Part shown: positions 1 to 8,893 of the stretch, piece after piece | Layout of the letters: each line of letters starts with the position of its first letter | Position numbering within the stretch: position 1 is the first letter of the stretch | DNA from: Paludibacteraceae bacterium | GTDB taxonomy: Bacteria; Bacteroidota; Bacteroidia; Bacteroidales; Paludibacteraceae | Assembly: GCA_024683975.1 (NCBI GenBank) | Contig: JAIKXR010000054.1 | Location: 1-51,095 of the forward strand | Reading direction: 5' to 3' | Length of the DNA stretch: 51,095 bases | Made by a program: the position numbers and the translations under genes | Notes under the pieces: generated by a model | Told to the model about the DNA's origin: nothing | Databases searched by the model: none | What the model saw: only the letters and a program-made list of their open reading frames with translations

Positions 1-1058
1 TGATGAACCTTGACGTACTGAAACAGATTATCCTTGACGAGGGCATCGTATGCCCCATCAGCGGCACACGCAACTGGACGGACGTAAGGCAGTTCAACCT
101 TATGTTCGCCACCGAGATGGGGTCCACCGCCGATGGAGCGATGAAGGTCTATCTCCGACCGGAAACGGCGCAGGGCATCTTTGTCAATTTCCTCAACGTG
201 CAGAAGACGGGGCGTATGAAGGTGCCTTTCGGCATCGCGCAGATAGGCAAGGCTTTCCGCAATGAGATTGTGGCGCGCCAGTTCATTTTCCGTATGCGTG
301 AGTTCGAACAGATGGAGATGCAGTTGTTCGTCCGCCCGGGTGAGGAACTCAAATGGTTCGACTACTGGAAAGACCAGCGTCTGCGCTGGCATAAGGCTCT
401 CGGGCTGGGCGATGAGAAGTACCGCTTCCACGACCATGAGAAACTCGCCCACTACGCCAATGCTGCCACCGACATCGAGTTCCAGATGCCCTTCGGCTTC
501 AAGGAGGTGGAGGGTATTCACAGCCGCACCAATTTCGACCTGTCGCAGCACGCCAAGTATTCGGGCAAGAAAATCGAGTACTTCGACCCCGAACTGAACG
601 AGAGTTACACGCCCTACGTCATCGAGACCAGTATAGGTGTGGACCGTATGTTCCTGAGCGTCCTTTGCTCCGCCTACAAGGAAGAGCAGCTGGAGGGCGG
701 TGACTCGCGTGTCGTGCTGTCGCTACCGCCGGTGCTGGCACCGTTCAAGTGCTGCGTGATGCCGCTCGTCAAGAAGGACGGTCTGCCCGAGAAAGCCCGC
801 GAGATCATGCGTATGCTGCAACTCGACTTCCGCACCGGCTATGACGAGAAAGACTCCATCGGCAAACGCTACCGCCGTCAGGACGCTATCGGTACGCCTT
901 TCTGCATCACCGTGGACCATGACACGCTCAGCGACAACTGTGTCACCGTCCGTTACCGCGACACGATGCAGCAGGACCGTGTCAGCATTGACACCCTGCA
1001 CGGGATGATCCGACTTGCCGTTGATGCTAAACCTCTCTACGAGAAATGTTTGCAATAA
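1..1058 (+). CDS. glyS: Glycyl-tRNA synthetase, 5'-truncated by the window edge
   Basis: This is the single-chain class II glycyl-tRNA synthetase, which charges tRNA-Gly with glycine in the cytoplasm. About 351 C-terminal residues are visible. The family in this phylum is usually about 510 residues, so roughly the first third lies outside the window, and the ATG at position 3 is probably internal. Class II motif 2 is seen as FRNEI followed by FRMREFEQME, and motif 3 as ETSIGVDRMF. The C-terminal anticodon-binding domain starts near LAPFKCCVMPL and contains the DAIGTPFCITVD stretch. The stop codon overlaps the start of the next gene by 13 nt, so the two are probably translated together. Confidence 0.95.
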   Translation, partial: MNLDVLKQIILDEGIVCPISGTRNWTDVRQFNLMFATEMGSTADGAMKVYLRPETAQGIFVNFLNVQKTGRMKVPFGIAQIGKAFRNEIVARQFIFRMREFEQMEMQLFVRPGEELKWFDYWKDQRLRWHKALGLGDEKYRFHDHEKLAHYANAATDIEFQMPFGFKEVEGIHSRTNFDLSQHAKYSGKKIEYFDPELNESYTPYVIETSIGVDRMFLSVLCSAYKEEQLEGGDSRVVLSLPPVLAPFKCCVMPLVKKDGLPEKAREIMRMLQLDFRTGYDEKDSIGKRYRRQDAIGTPFCITVDHDTLSDNCVTVRYRDTMQQDRVSIDTLHGMIRLAVDAKPLYEKCLQ

Positions 1059-2395
1059 GGGAACTTTGGCGCAAGATTGTTCATCTGGTGGACTTGCGCG
1101 ACTATATAGATGTAGATGTTGCTGCGGTTAATATCCGCGACAACATTGCATTTCGGGGTCCTAACATTGTGATTCTGTTCTGCGCCATCGTTATTGCATC
1201 GGTGGGACTGAATGTCAATTCTATACCCGTCATTATTGGCGCGATGTTGATATCCCCGCTGATGTCGCCTATCATAGGTTTTGGTTTGGCACTCGGCACC
1301 AACGATGTGGACCTGCTCAAGCACGCGCTCAAGCACCTCGGCATCATGGTGGGCATCTCCGTGCTGTCTGCAACGCTCTATTTTCTGGTGTCGCCGCTGG
1401 CTATGGAACACCCCACCGAACTGCTGGCGCGCACCAACCCCACCATCTACGATGTGCTGATTGCATTGTTCGGCGGAATGGCGGGCATACTGGAGATTTC
1501 GCGCAAAGAAAAAGGCACGGTGATGGCGGGTGTGGCTATTGCCACGGCACTGATGCCGCCGCTCTGCACAGCCGGATACGGATTGGCGACAATGAACCCC
1601 ACCTTCCTCTTCGGGGCGTTGTACCTGTTCTTCATCAATTTCACGTTCATCGCCCTTGCCGCATATCTCGGAACCAAGTACCTCGGATACAAGATGGACG
1701 ATACGGGCGATGAGCAGAAGCAGATACGACGCAAGTGGATGTTCGGTATATTGTTGATTGCCATTGTTGTACCGAGTATCATCTCGGCTGTCAGCGTGGT
1801 GAAGGAGAACAATTTCACTCGTTCGGTCAATGCCTTTATCGTTGAGAATAAAAACTTTGCGCGCAGTTACATCTACGATTACAAGATAACTGACGACACC
1901 ACGCCGGCTATGGTGGATATTTATATAGCCGGTGAGGAACCTGATTCGGGTGCTTATAATGGTTTGTATTTGTCTGCTATAGAACACGGCCTCAAACGTG
2001 AGCAACTGCGTTTTCACCTTGACGCGGCATATCAGGCGCAGACTGCTTTGGACGAGAACGAACTGGTGCGCGACATATTCCGCACTCACGAGGAGCAACT
2101 AAGAGACCGTGACGAAGAGATTGAAAGGCTGCATCGCAAAGTTGACAGTTTGTCAACTAACGTACAAACGGAACTGCTGCCTGTGGCTGACATTGAGGCG
2201 GAGATTCGTGTGCAGTACCCGCAGATAACCGACATCGTTTTGGCGCAGACTGCAGGCACTCAGGTTCAGGTAGTCGCTCTGCTGACCGTCAATAAGCACA
2301 AAGGGCTGAAAGATGATGACCTGCAGCGTATGGAGGCGTGGCTGAAGGTTCGCACCGGAGCTTCAGAAGCCGTGGTTATTCAAAGAGAAAAATGA
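1046..2395 (+). CDS. DUF389 family multi-pass membrane protein
   Basis: A 449-residue protein of the DUF389 family (uncharacterised hydrophobic domain, TIGR00341/00271 type), whose biochemical role is not established. The first ~270 residues hold several hydrophobic segments with the family's Gly/Pro-rich signatures GAMLISPLMSPIIG and ATALMPPLCTAGYG. The remainder is soluble and includes a charged heptad-like stretch (roughly residues 345-375, around RDRDEEIERLHRKV) that may form a coiled coil, then a small alpha/beta domain. The start overlaps glyS by 13 nt in another frame, which suggests co-transcription. A hairpin follows shortly after the stop. Family call is firm; function is unknown. 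Confidence 0.88.
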   Translation: MFAIRELWRKIVHLVDLRDYIDVDVAAVNIRDNIAFRGPNIVILFCAIVIASVGLNVNSIPVIIGAMLISPLMSPIIGFGLALGTNDVDLLKHALKHLGIMVGISVLSATLYFLVSPLAMEHPTELLARTNPTIYDVLIALFGGMAGILEISRKEKGTVMAGVAIATALMPPLCTAGYGLATMNPTFLFGALYLFFINFTFIALAAYLGTKYLGYKMDDTGDEQKQIRRKWMFGILLIAIVVPSIISAVSVVKENNFTRSVNAFIVENKNFARSYIYDYKITDDTTPAMVDIYIAGEEPDSGAYNGLYLSAIEHGLKREQLRFHLDAAYQAQTALDENELVRDIFRTHEEQLRDRDEEIERLHRKVDSLSTNVQTELLPVADIEAEIRVQYPQITDIVLAQTAGTQVQVVALLTVNKHKGLKDDDLQRMEAWLKVRTGASEAVVIQREK

Positions 2396-2417
2396 TTGAC
2401 AGACAGTCAGACTTGAC

Positions 2418-2460
2418 AATCCCGCTGAATTGAAACAACTTTCTTCAATTTAGCGGGATT
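2418..2460 (+). terminator. Hairpin after the glyS-DUF389 operon
   Basis: Two 17-base arms (2418-2434 and 2444-2460) are complementary except for one G-U pair, with a 9-nt loop. They lie 23 nt after the DUF389 stop. The T-run after the stem is poor, so termination strength is uncertain. Confidence 0.7.
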
Positions 2461-2580
2461 GTTCATAATTATTCCTGTGTCAATCTCTAATCAATACCTT
2501 ATCTATTCCATATCTGTTCCATACCAATCCTTCATTGTCCTTTTACCCGTCTGCTGTCAATCCGCTATCTACTACGTAAC

Positions 2581-2646
2581 ATATACGTTAGATATACGTT
2601 AGATATACGTTAGATACACGTTAGATATACGATAGATACACGTTAT
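2581..2646. repeat. Six tandem copies of an 11-bp repeat
   Basis: Six head-to-tail 11-bp units with consensus ATATACGTTAG. The first three are identical and the last three differ by one or two bases. The array lies in the 420-bp gap between the DUF389 gene and the convergent lipoprotein gene. No gene is visible in that gap; it otherwise holds the two terminators and AT-rich sequence. Confidence 0.9.
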
Positions 2647-2767
2647 ATAAATGATATATTAAGCATACCTCACCGTATGACTAAAACCTGAAAAAAGTTG
2701 ACTCGTTTACTGAGATAGATTACTCACTCTGCGGTGATGCTTGGAAGCACAACTCGCGCAAAAAAAA

Positions 2768-2794
2768 CGATTGCGGCTTTTTATGCCGCAATCG
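2768..2794 (-). terminator. Rho-independent terminator of the FISUMP-like lipoprotein gene
   Basis: A perfect 10-bp stem (CGATTGCGGC with its complement) and a 7-nt loop lie 21 nt beyond the stop of the minus-strand gene. On that strand the stem is followed by a run of seven T. In several known DGRs a hairpin just downstream of the variable region takes part in retrohoming, so a second role is conceivable here. Confidence 0.85.
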
Positions 2795-2815
2795 GAATGA
2801 ATTAAATGAATCGGA

Positions 2816-4012
2816 TTAAATGTCTGAAACCAGACGGACAGCAAACCCGTTGTAGCGGTCGTCGTAGCTCCCGAGGTAGAGGTAGTAGCTGCGGAAATTC
2901 ATGTCGTACGCGTCGGACGAACCAGAGGGCGTAGATGACCAGTAGTTGCCGTACGTACCAGCATCGTAAACCGAGGCCTCGTAGCGGTAGCCCGAAGCAG
3001 GGAGAAAGACCGCACCATTCGCCTCCATCTGCTCCCACTGGACACTCGTATAAACATTAGTTGATGCTACCAAACTCCAATCATACCAATCACTCGCACT
3101 CGTCATTTCCGCTGTGAAACCACACCCGGAAGGCAAAGTCCACTCGTCAGGCAAGACAACAACACCCGTCATTCCGTTCACCTTTGCCGCACCATACTTG
3201 CTGCTTGCATTTGAACGAGTTGTGAACAGATACACCCACTCGTCTTTGGTCAGCGTACGCCACTTATTAGCCTTGTTGCCGCCATTGCTGATTGGATTAA
3301 CACCCCAGTCGGTGAAAGTGGAGTAATCGCTATCGTTCGTGCTTGACTTGGCGGGGTTATCACCCGTACCCCAACCGAAAAGATCTATCCAGCCGCTGTA
3401 ACTACTGCCAATCTGACGGTTGTCGCTGTTCTGTACCGTGCCGCCGATATAGCAGTAATTGTCCGTATTCGTCTGATCATAACCCATACCTACCACATCC
3501 CATTGGTGTTCGGCGAAACGCCAGGTCTTGGTGGATGCTTGGTATTGCAGGTTACCCGGCGAAAAATATACCTTCTGTGTCGAACTGACTGAAAAAAGAG
3601 CCGATTTATTATTACTTACACCACCATTGTCACCGCCATTATTATCGTCACCTATGACATCTATTCCTCTCCCTATCTTCAAAACAGCTGTTCCGGCTCC
3701 GTTGGAAAACAAAACACTCGCTGTGCTTGCTTCGCCGCTGCGTACGGTTATTTTCACAAACGCATCGCCCTGACCTGTCGTCGGAGATATACTCACCCAC
3801 GACTGGTTTGTGGTCGCTGACCATTCAGAACGGGAAATAAGGGTAACATCAACCCTTCCGCCATCAAGACCAATATTGACTAAAGACGGACTGCAACTAA
3901 TCATCGTGCCACGATCCTCCGGTTCTGTCTGAGTGGTTGCTTTCTTCTCACAACCAATGAATACAGACAGTACAGCAAGCACTACTGCTAAGAGAATTTG
4001 TGTCTTCTTCAT
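2816..4012 (-). CDS. Lipoprotein with BACON-like and FISUMP-like domains; candidate DGR target
   Basis: A 398-residue predicted lipoprotein with signal peptide and lipobox (VFIGC, Cys21). Residues ~38-115 resemble a BACON domain (SEWSATT, SWVSISPTTGQG). A Gly/Asn/Asp-rich linker (121-135) leads to a ~260-residue domain of the FISUMP kind common in Bacteroidales, with VYFSPGNLQYQ, FAEHQWDVVG, WRTLTKDEW, NYWSSTP and a final GFAVRLV. FISUMP-like and DGR target domains often share a C-type-lectin/FGE-like fold. The tail carries the codon signature of DGR variable regions: from residue 374 to 388, 14 of 15 codons end in C (CGC AGC TAC TAC CTC TAC CTC, then AGC TAC GAC GAC CGC TAC AAC), as expected if template AAC codons were mutated at adenines. 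No reverse transcriptase or template repeat is in the window. The ligand is unknown. Its probable promoter lies ~400 nt upstream. Confidence 0.8.
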   Translation of the reverse strand: MKKTQILLAVVLAVLSVFIGCEKKATTQTEPEDRGTMISCSPSLVNIGLDGGRVDVTLISRSEWSATTNQSWVSISPTTGQGDAFVKITVRSGEASTASVLFSNGAGTAVLKIGRGIDVIGDDNNGGDNGGVSNNKSALFSVSSTQKVYFSPGNLQYQASTKTWRFAEHQWDVVGMGYDQTNTDNYCYIGGTVQNSDNRQIGSSYSGWIDLFGWGTGDNPAKSSTNDSDYSTFTDWGVNPISNGGNKANKWRTLTKDEWVYLFTTRSNASSKYGAAKVNGMTGVVVLPDEWTLPSGCGFTAEMTSASDWYDWSLVASTNVYTSVQWEQMEANGAVFLPASGYRYEASVYDAGTYGNYWSSTPSGSSDAYDMNFRSYYLYLGSYDDRYNGFAVRLVSDI

Positions 4013-4078
4013 GATGATTTATATTTTGGTTTTGGTTATACACATATATATTTTCTCAAATTGAATCCCGCCTAACTA

Positions 4079-4290
4079 TTGATGACTAATTTATTATAAT
4101 TGATGTTAATTGATGACTAATCCTCCTTTAATCTTAACCTACAATTGATGACTAATTGATGTTAATTGATGACTTATACTCCCTTATCTTAACTTATAAT
4201 TGATGACTAATTGATGACTTATTGATGATAATTGATGACTTATCCTCCTTTTATCTTAACCTAATAATTGATGACTTATCCTCCTTTTAC
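4079..4290. repeat. TTGATGACTAA tandem-repeat array in the lipoprotein gene leader
   Basis: TTGATG occurs 11 times (starting at 4079, 4100, 4110, 4145, 4156, 4166, 4200, 4211, 4222, 4232, 4268), spaced 10 or 11 bp within clusters. Clusters are separated by a second conserved block, TCCTCCTTTTATCTTAACC, giving a super-period of about 55-65 bp. Read in the direction of the lipoprotein gene, that block contains AAGGAGG, a perfect Shine-Dalgarno core, three times exactly and once as AAGGGAG. No ATG lies in the array on that strand. Confidence 0.88.
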
Positions 4291-4410
4291 ATGCAATTGA
4301 CACACCACGTAACCTATCTCTTGGTAATCAATGTTTCACATTTATTTAACCGTATACACTCGTACTTCTTCGGATAAAGTATTTTCTATCTTCTCTACAG
4401 AAATATGCAG

Positions 4411-4442
4411 CAAAAGTACGGTGTATGTACGGGAAATGCAAA
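4411..4442 (-). promoter_or_regulatory. Bacteroidota promoter, probably for the FISUMP-like lipoprotein
   Basis: On the minus strand TTTG (4439-4442) is followed after exactly 20 nt by TACTTTTG (4411-4418), a full match to the TTTG-N19/21-TAnnTTTG consensus. The next minus-strand start codon is about 400 nt away at 4012 and no minus-strand gene lies between, so the transcript would have a long repeat-containing leader. Confidence 0.7.
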
Positions 4443-4576
4443 CTAATTCTGCATTTTGTATCTATTCGAACCGTCACGGCTGACAAAGATTTTGATGCAG
4501 AAGGAGAATACCGGATTATTGCGGTTATGACGCAACACCGAAGTGATGGAAAATATACCGCTGCGGGACAATATGT

Positions 4577-4607
4577 TTTGCGGGATATGAAAATTGAACT
4601 AATTTTG
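4577..4607 (+). promoter_or_regulatory. Bacteroidota promoter for the cdsA operon
   Basis: TTTG (4577-4580), a 19-nt spacer and TAATTTTG (4600-4607) match the phylum's consensus. Transcription would begin near 4614, about 50 nt before the chosen cdsA start, which argues against longer upstream starts. Confidence 0.65.
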
Positions 4608-4662
4608 CGGCGTTGCGGAAAGGACAGTGATCAGAAATCCGCCGCATAAACTGGAAAAAGCA

Positions 4663-5520
4663 ATGAGTACAATAGTTCAGCGCACACTGTCAGGCGCGGT
4701 ATATGTGGCAGTTATAGTGGGGACCGTCTTGGCCCCGTCATCATTATTCTTTTTGACGGTAATCGCATTGATGACCGTTCTCGGCATACGCGAGTTTATC
4801 AATCTGACAGGCAAAGACACTTGGCTGACCGTTATGTCAGGACTTACAGGTATTTGCATGTTGTTGTCTTTTTGGGCGACATCTTATATGGCGCATTACA
4901 GCACGATGACAATGAAGCTGGAGGATACTGTTATCGAATGGATATTAGGCATATCGGTAGTGGTATATATTCTTTCCTCTTTCGCCGTTCTTCTTGCCGA
5001 ACTTTACCGTCAGGCGGAGAATCCTATGAAGAACTGGGGCAGGTACTTCCAGAGCCTGATGATGATTGCTTTGCCCTTTGCTTGTATGGTGCTGTTGTGC
5101 AACGCATGTCCGTATTACTTGCTGGCGCTCTTCATCTCTGTTTGGGTTAATGACACGGGTGCATATCTCGTTGGTATGGGTACTGCCCGTTTGCCACATG
5201 GCAACCACAAGATGTTCCCGCGCGTCAGTCCTAAGAAGAGCTGGGAGGGTCTCATCGGCGGGATATGTTTCAATCTCATTGCGGGATATGTGTTCTACCG
5301 AATCGGGTGGATCGACCGGCTATGGACAGCCCTCGTTTTTGTGTTGCTGACAAGCGTTTTCGGTACGTTGGGCGACCTGATGGAGAGTCTTATGAAACGC
5401 ACTGTGGGTGTGAAGGACAGCGGACGGTTTATGCCAGGACACGGGGGAGTACTTGACCGCTTTGACAGTATGCTCCTCGCTGCACCGGTCATCGTTTTGT
5501 TCGCCTTGTTCACGACATAG
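4663..5520 (+). CDS. cdsA: Phosphatidate cytidylyltransferase
   Basis: An integral membrane enzyme that makes CDP-diacylglycerol from phosphatidate and CTP, the branch point to all major phospholipids. The 285-residue protein has several hydrophobic segments and the CdsA signature near its end: MKRTVGVKDSG, then MPGHGGVLDRFDS. The upstream SPKKSWEG motif is also typical. The frame is open from 4627, but the start at 4663 (MSTIVQRT) fits the family N-terminus and leaves room after the predicted promoter. It is the first gene of a run with an LpxL-like acyltransferase and a glycosyltransferase, so the operon serves envelope lipids. Confidence 0.93.
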   Translation: MSTIVQRTLSGAVYVAVIVGTVLAPSSLFFLTVIALMTVLGIREFINLTGKDTWLTVMSGLTGICMLLSFWATSYMAHYSTMTMKLEDTVIEWILGISVVVYILSSFAVLLAELYRQAENPMKNWGRYFQSLMMIALPFACMVLLCNACPYYLLALFISVWVNDTGAYLVGMGTARLPHGNHKMFPRVSPKKSWEGLIGGICFNLIAGYVFYRIGWIDRLWTALVFVLLTSVFGTLGDLMESLMKRTVGVKDSGRFMPGHGGVLDRFDSMLLAAPVIVLFALFTT

Positions 5521-5547
5521 CACACCTGTACCCCACACACTGTTACA

Positions 5548-6420
5548 ATGAAATTTCTTATAAACATTCTGTCACGACTGTCGCTCAAGAGTCTGTATCG
5601 TCTGAGCGACTGGATAATCTTTCCGCTGATGTACTATGTGGTACGCTACCGCAGAAAGACAGTCCGCAAGAATCTCACTCTTTCTTTCCCCGACAAGTCA
5701 GAAAAAGATATTGTTGCTCTCGAAAAGCGTTTCTACCACCATTTTTCGGATGTGATAATGGAGATTGCTTGGACCTATCGCGCAACCAACGGGCAGGTTA
5801 TGCAGCACATTGTTTTTGAGAATGCTGCCGATGTCGAGCAATGGGCAAGAGAGAAAAAAGGCGTTATTTATCTTCTTGGCCATTTAGGCAACTGGGAGTG
5901 GATGCCCGCCGTGCAACTATACTATAAAGACCCATCGCTGCAAGAATACAACGTCTATCGCCATCTCAACAACAAGACTGCTAACGAATTGATACTGGGT
6001 ATGCGCGAACGGTTGAGCGGTAAAAAAACAAGCATAGAGAAGAACAATGTCGTACGCCGGATAATAGCCATGAGCCATACTGACCAGCACTTCACTCTCG
6101 GTATGGTCAGCGACCAGAAAGTGTCACCAAAGAACGCTTATCACTGGACAGAGTTCCTGCATCAGGATACAAGTTTCCTCGGTGGTGGCGAGGTGCTGGC
6201 AAGAAAATTGGACTTGGCGGTTGCTTACATACATGTCAGAGAGGTGTCGCGGGGCTACTATCGCGCACATTTTGAACTTATTAGCAAGGACGCTCCGAAT
6301 ACAGAGAAAGGCGAAATAACCGAACGTTTTGCCCGCCTGCTCGAAACCAACATCGAAGAAGATCCGCATATCTGGCTATGGTCACACAACCGCTGGAAGT
6401 GGAAACGTGATGACAAATAA
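5548..6420 (+). CDS. LpxL/HtrB-family lipid A (lysophospholipid) acyltransferase
   Basis: A 290-residue inner-membrane acyltransferase of the LpxL/HtrB family, which in Gram-negative bacteria adds secondary acyl chains to the lipid A precursor. The catalytic HX4E motif is seen as HLGNWE (His112, Glu117), and an N-terminal amphipathic/hydrophobic segment fits membrane attachment. RRKTVRKNLTLSFP near the N-terminus is also typical. It lies 27 nt after cdsA and is followed almost without a gap by a glycosyltransferase. The exact acceptor and acyl chain cannot be read from the sequence; some Bacteroidota homologues may act on other lipids. Confidence 0.85.
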   Translation: MKFLINILSRLSLKSLYRLSDWIIFPLMYYVVRYRRKTVRKNLTLSFPDKSEKDIVALEKRFYHHFSDVIMEIAWTYRATNGQVMQHIVFENAADVEQWAREKKGVIYLLGHLGNWEWMPAVQLYYKDPSLQEYNVYRHLNNKTANELILGMRERLSGKKTSIEKNNVVRRIIAMSHTDQHFTLGMVSDQKVSPKNAYHWTEFLHQDTSFLGGGEVLARKLDLAVAYIHVREVSRGYYRAHFELISKDAPNTEKGEITERFARLLETNIEEDPHIWLWSHNRWKWKRDDK

Positions 6421-6427
6421 GGAAATT

Positions 6428-7438
6428 ATGAAATGCAGCGTTGTCATACTCAACTGGAACGGAGCGGAGATGATGCGCCGGTATATGCCGTCTGTGGTGC
6501 AACATACTGACGGAGAGGACATTGAGGTGGTGGTTGCCGACAACGGTAGTACAGACGAGAGCCTACGGGTGCTGCGCGAGGAGTTTCCATCGGTTCGCAT
6601 AATCGTATTGGACCGGAACTACGGCTTTGCTGAGGGGTACAACCGGGCTATCGCGCAAATCAAGAGCAAATATACGGTGCTGCTCAATTCGGATGTGGAA
6701 GTGACCGCAGGCTGGCTCACTCCCCTGCTCTCTTATATGGACAGCCATCAGGAGGTGGCGGCTTGCCAGCCGAAGATACTGAGCTGGACAAGCAAAGAGA
6801 GAGGCGACAAGCCTGTACTCTTTGAACATGCCGGCGCGGCGGGAGGGATGATGGACGCACTGGGCTATCCTTTCTGCCGGGGAAGGGTCTTGGGCAAGGT
6901 GGAAAGCGACCATGGGCAGTACGACAGCATAGTTCCCGTTTTTTGGACATCGGGAGCGGCAATGGTGGTCAGGACAGCCGTTTATCAAGAGACGGGCGGA
7001 TTGGATGCCGGTTTCTTCGCCCACATGGAAGAGATTGACCTGTGCTGGCGGATGCAATGCCGAGGCTACAGGCTGGTCTGCGTGCCGCAATCGGTGGTTT
7101 ATCATCTGGGCGGCGGCTCGCTCAATTATGAGAGTCCGAGAAAGACCTATCTCAATTTCCGCAACAACATGCTGATGCTATACAAGAACCTGCCTGCGGT
7201 CAGGCTCTTTATTGTTTTCTTCTGCCGCTTTATCTTGGACTATGCGGCTGCCTTGCAATATCTGTTGAAAGGTTTAGGCGGACACGCCCGGTCAGTGGTG
7301 AAGGCACGGGGGGATTTCTGGCGTATGCTGCGGACAACTGACCTCAGACAAAAAAGAAAAACCAACCGCAGTCTTGCCACGGTCAGTTATCCTTCGCTTG
7401 TCACCAATCGTTTGGTGTTCTTTAGAATATTCAGCTGA
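6428..7438 (+). CDS. Family 2 glycosyltransferase
   Basis: A 336-residue GT-A-fold glycosyltransferase of family 2 that likely transfers a sugar from a nucleotide donor to a lipid or polysaccharide acceptor at the inner face of the membrane. The N-terminus reads SVVILNWNG, followed by VVVADNGSTDES, the DXD-like LLNSDVEV, and a later EEIDLCWRM in the acceptor region. A hydrophobic segment (LFIVFFCRFILDY) near residue 260 suggests membrane association. A start at 6410, overlapping the previous stop, is also possible; 6428 fits the family better. The gene ends 1 nt before the convergent eno stop. Confidence 0.85.
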   Translation: MKCSVVILNWNGAEMMRRYMPSVVQHTDGEDIEVVVADNGSTDESLRVLREEFPSVRIIVLDRNYGFAEGYNRAIAQIKSKYTVLLNSDVEVTAGWLTPLLSYMDSHQEVAACQPKILSWTSKERGDKPVLFEHAGAAGGMMDALGYPFCRGRVLGKVESDHGQYDSIVPVFWTSGAAMVVRTAVYQETGGLDAGFFAHMEEIDLCWRMQCRGYRLVCVPQSVVYHLGGGSLNYESPRKTYLNFRNNMLMLYKNLPAVRLFIVFFCRFILDYAAALQYLLKGLGGHARSVVKARGDFWRMLRTTDLRQKRKTNRSLATVSYPSLVTNRLVFFRIFS

Positions 7439-7439
7439 C

Positions 7440-8762
<1,323 letters not shown>

Positions 8763-8828
8763 TTATATTTAACTTTTTTCGTTCTCAAAGGTCATTGCTG
8801 ACTATCGAAAAACTTTTTGTATGTCGCA

Positions 8829-8860
8829 CAAAAGTACAATCAATCATTTTATTATGCAAA
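8829..8860 (-). promoter_or_regulatory. Bacteroidota promoter for eno
   Basis: On the minus strand TTTG (8857-8860), exactly 20 nt, then TACTTTTG (8829-8836) perfectly match the consensus. Transcription should start near 8822, about 75 nt before the eno start codon. Confidence 0.8.
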
Positions 8861-8893
8861 ATTTTCATTTTTTTGCTTTCTCGTGATTGCAAT

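Noticed and set aside
1037..2098. 353-codon minus-strand open frame opposite the DUF389 gene
   Set aside because: It is the antisense shadow of a clear membrane protein; its His/Gln/Arg-rich translation shows no domain.
2581..2646. Possible CRISPR array or iteron origin
   Set aside because: Units are 11 bp, contiguous and without spacers; there are no cas or replication-initiator genes nearby.
2816..4012. Sulfatase-modifying (formylglycine-generating) enzyme
   Set aside because: The C-terminal fold may be related, but catalytic Cys residues and a sulfatase neighbour are absent; the FISUMP-like motifs fit better.
4291..4404. Riboswitch in the lipoprotein leader
   Set aside because: I could not find conserved riboswitch cores or stable long stems; the leader is AT-rich and repetitive.
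4425..4649. 74-codon plus-strand open frame before cdsA
   Set aside because: No recognisable domain, signal or start context; it spans two promoter elements and overlaps the cdsA upstream region, so it is probably chance.
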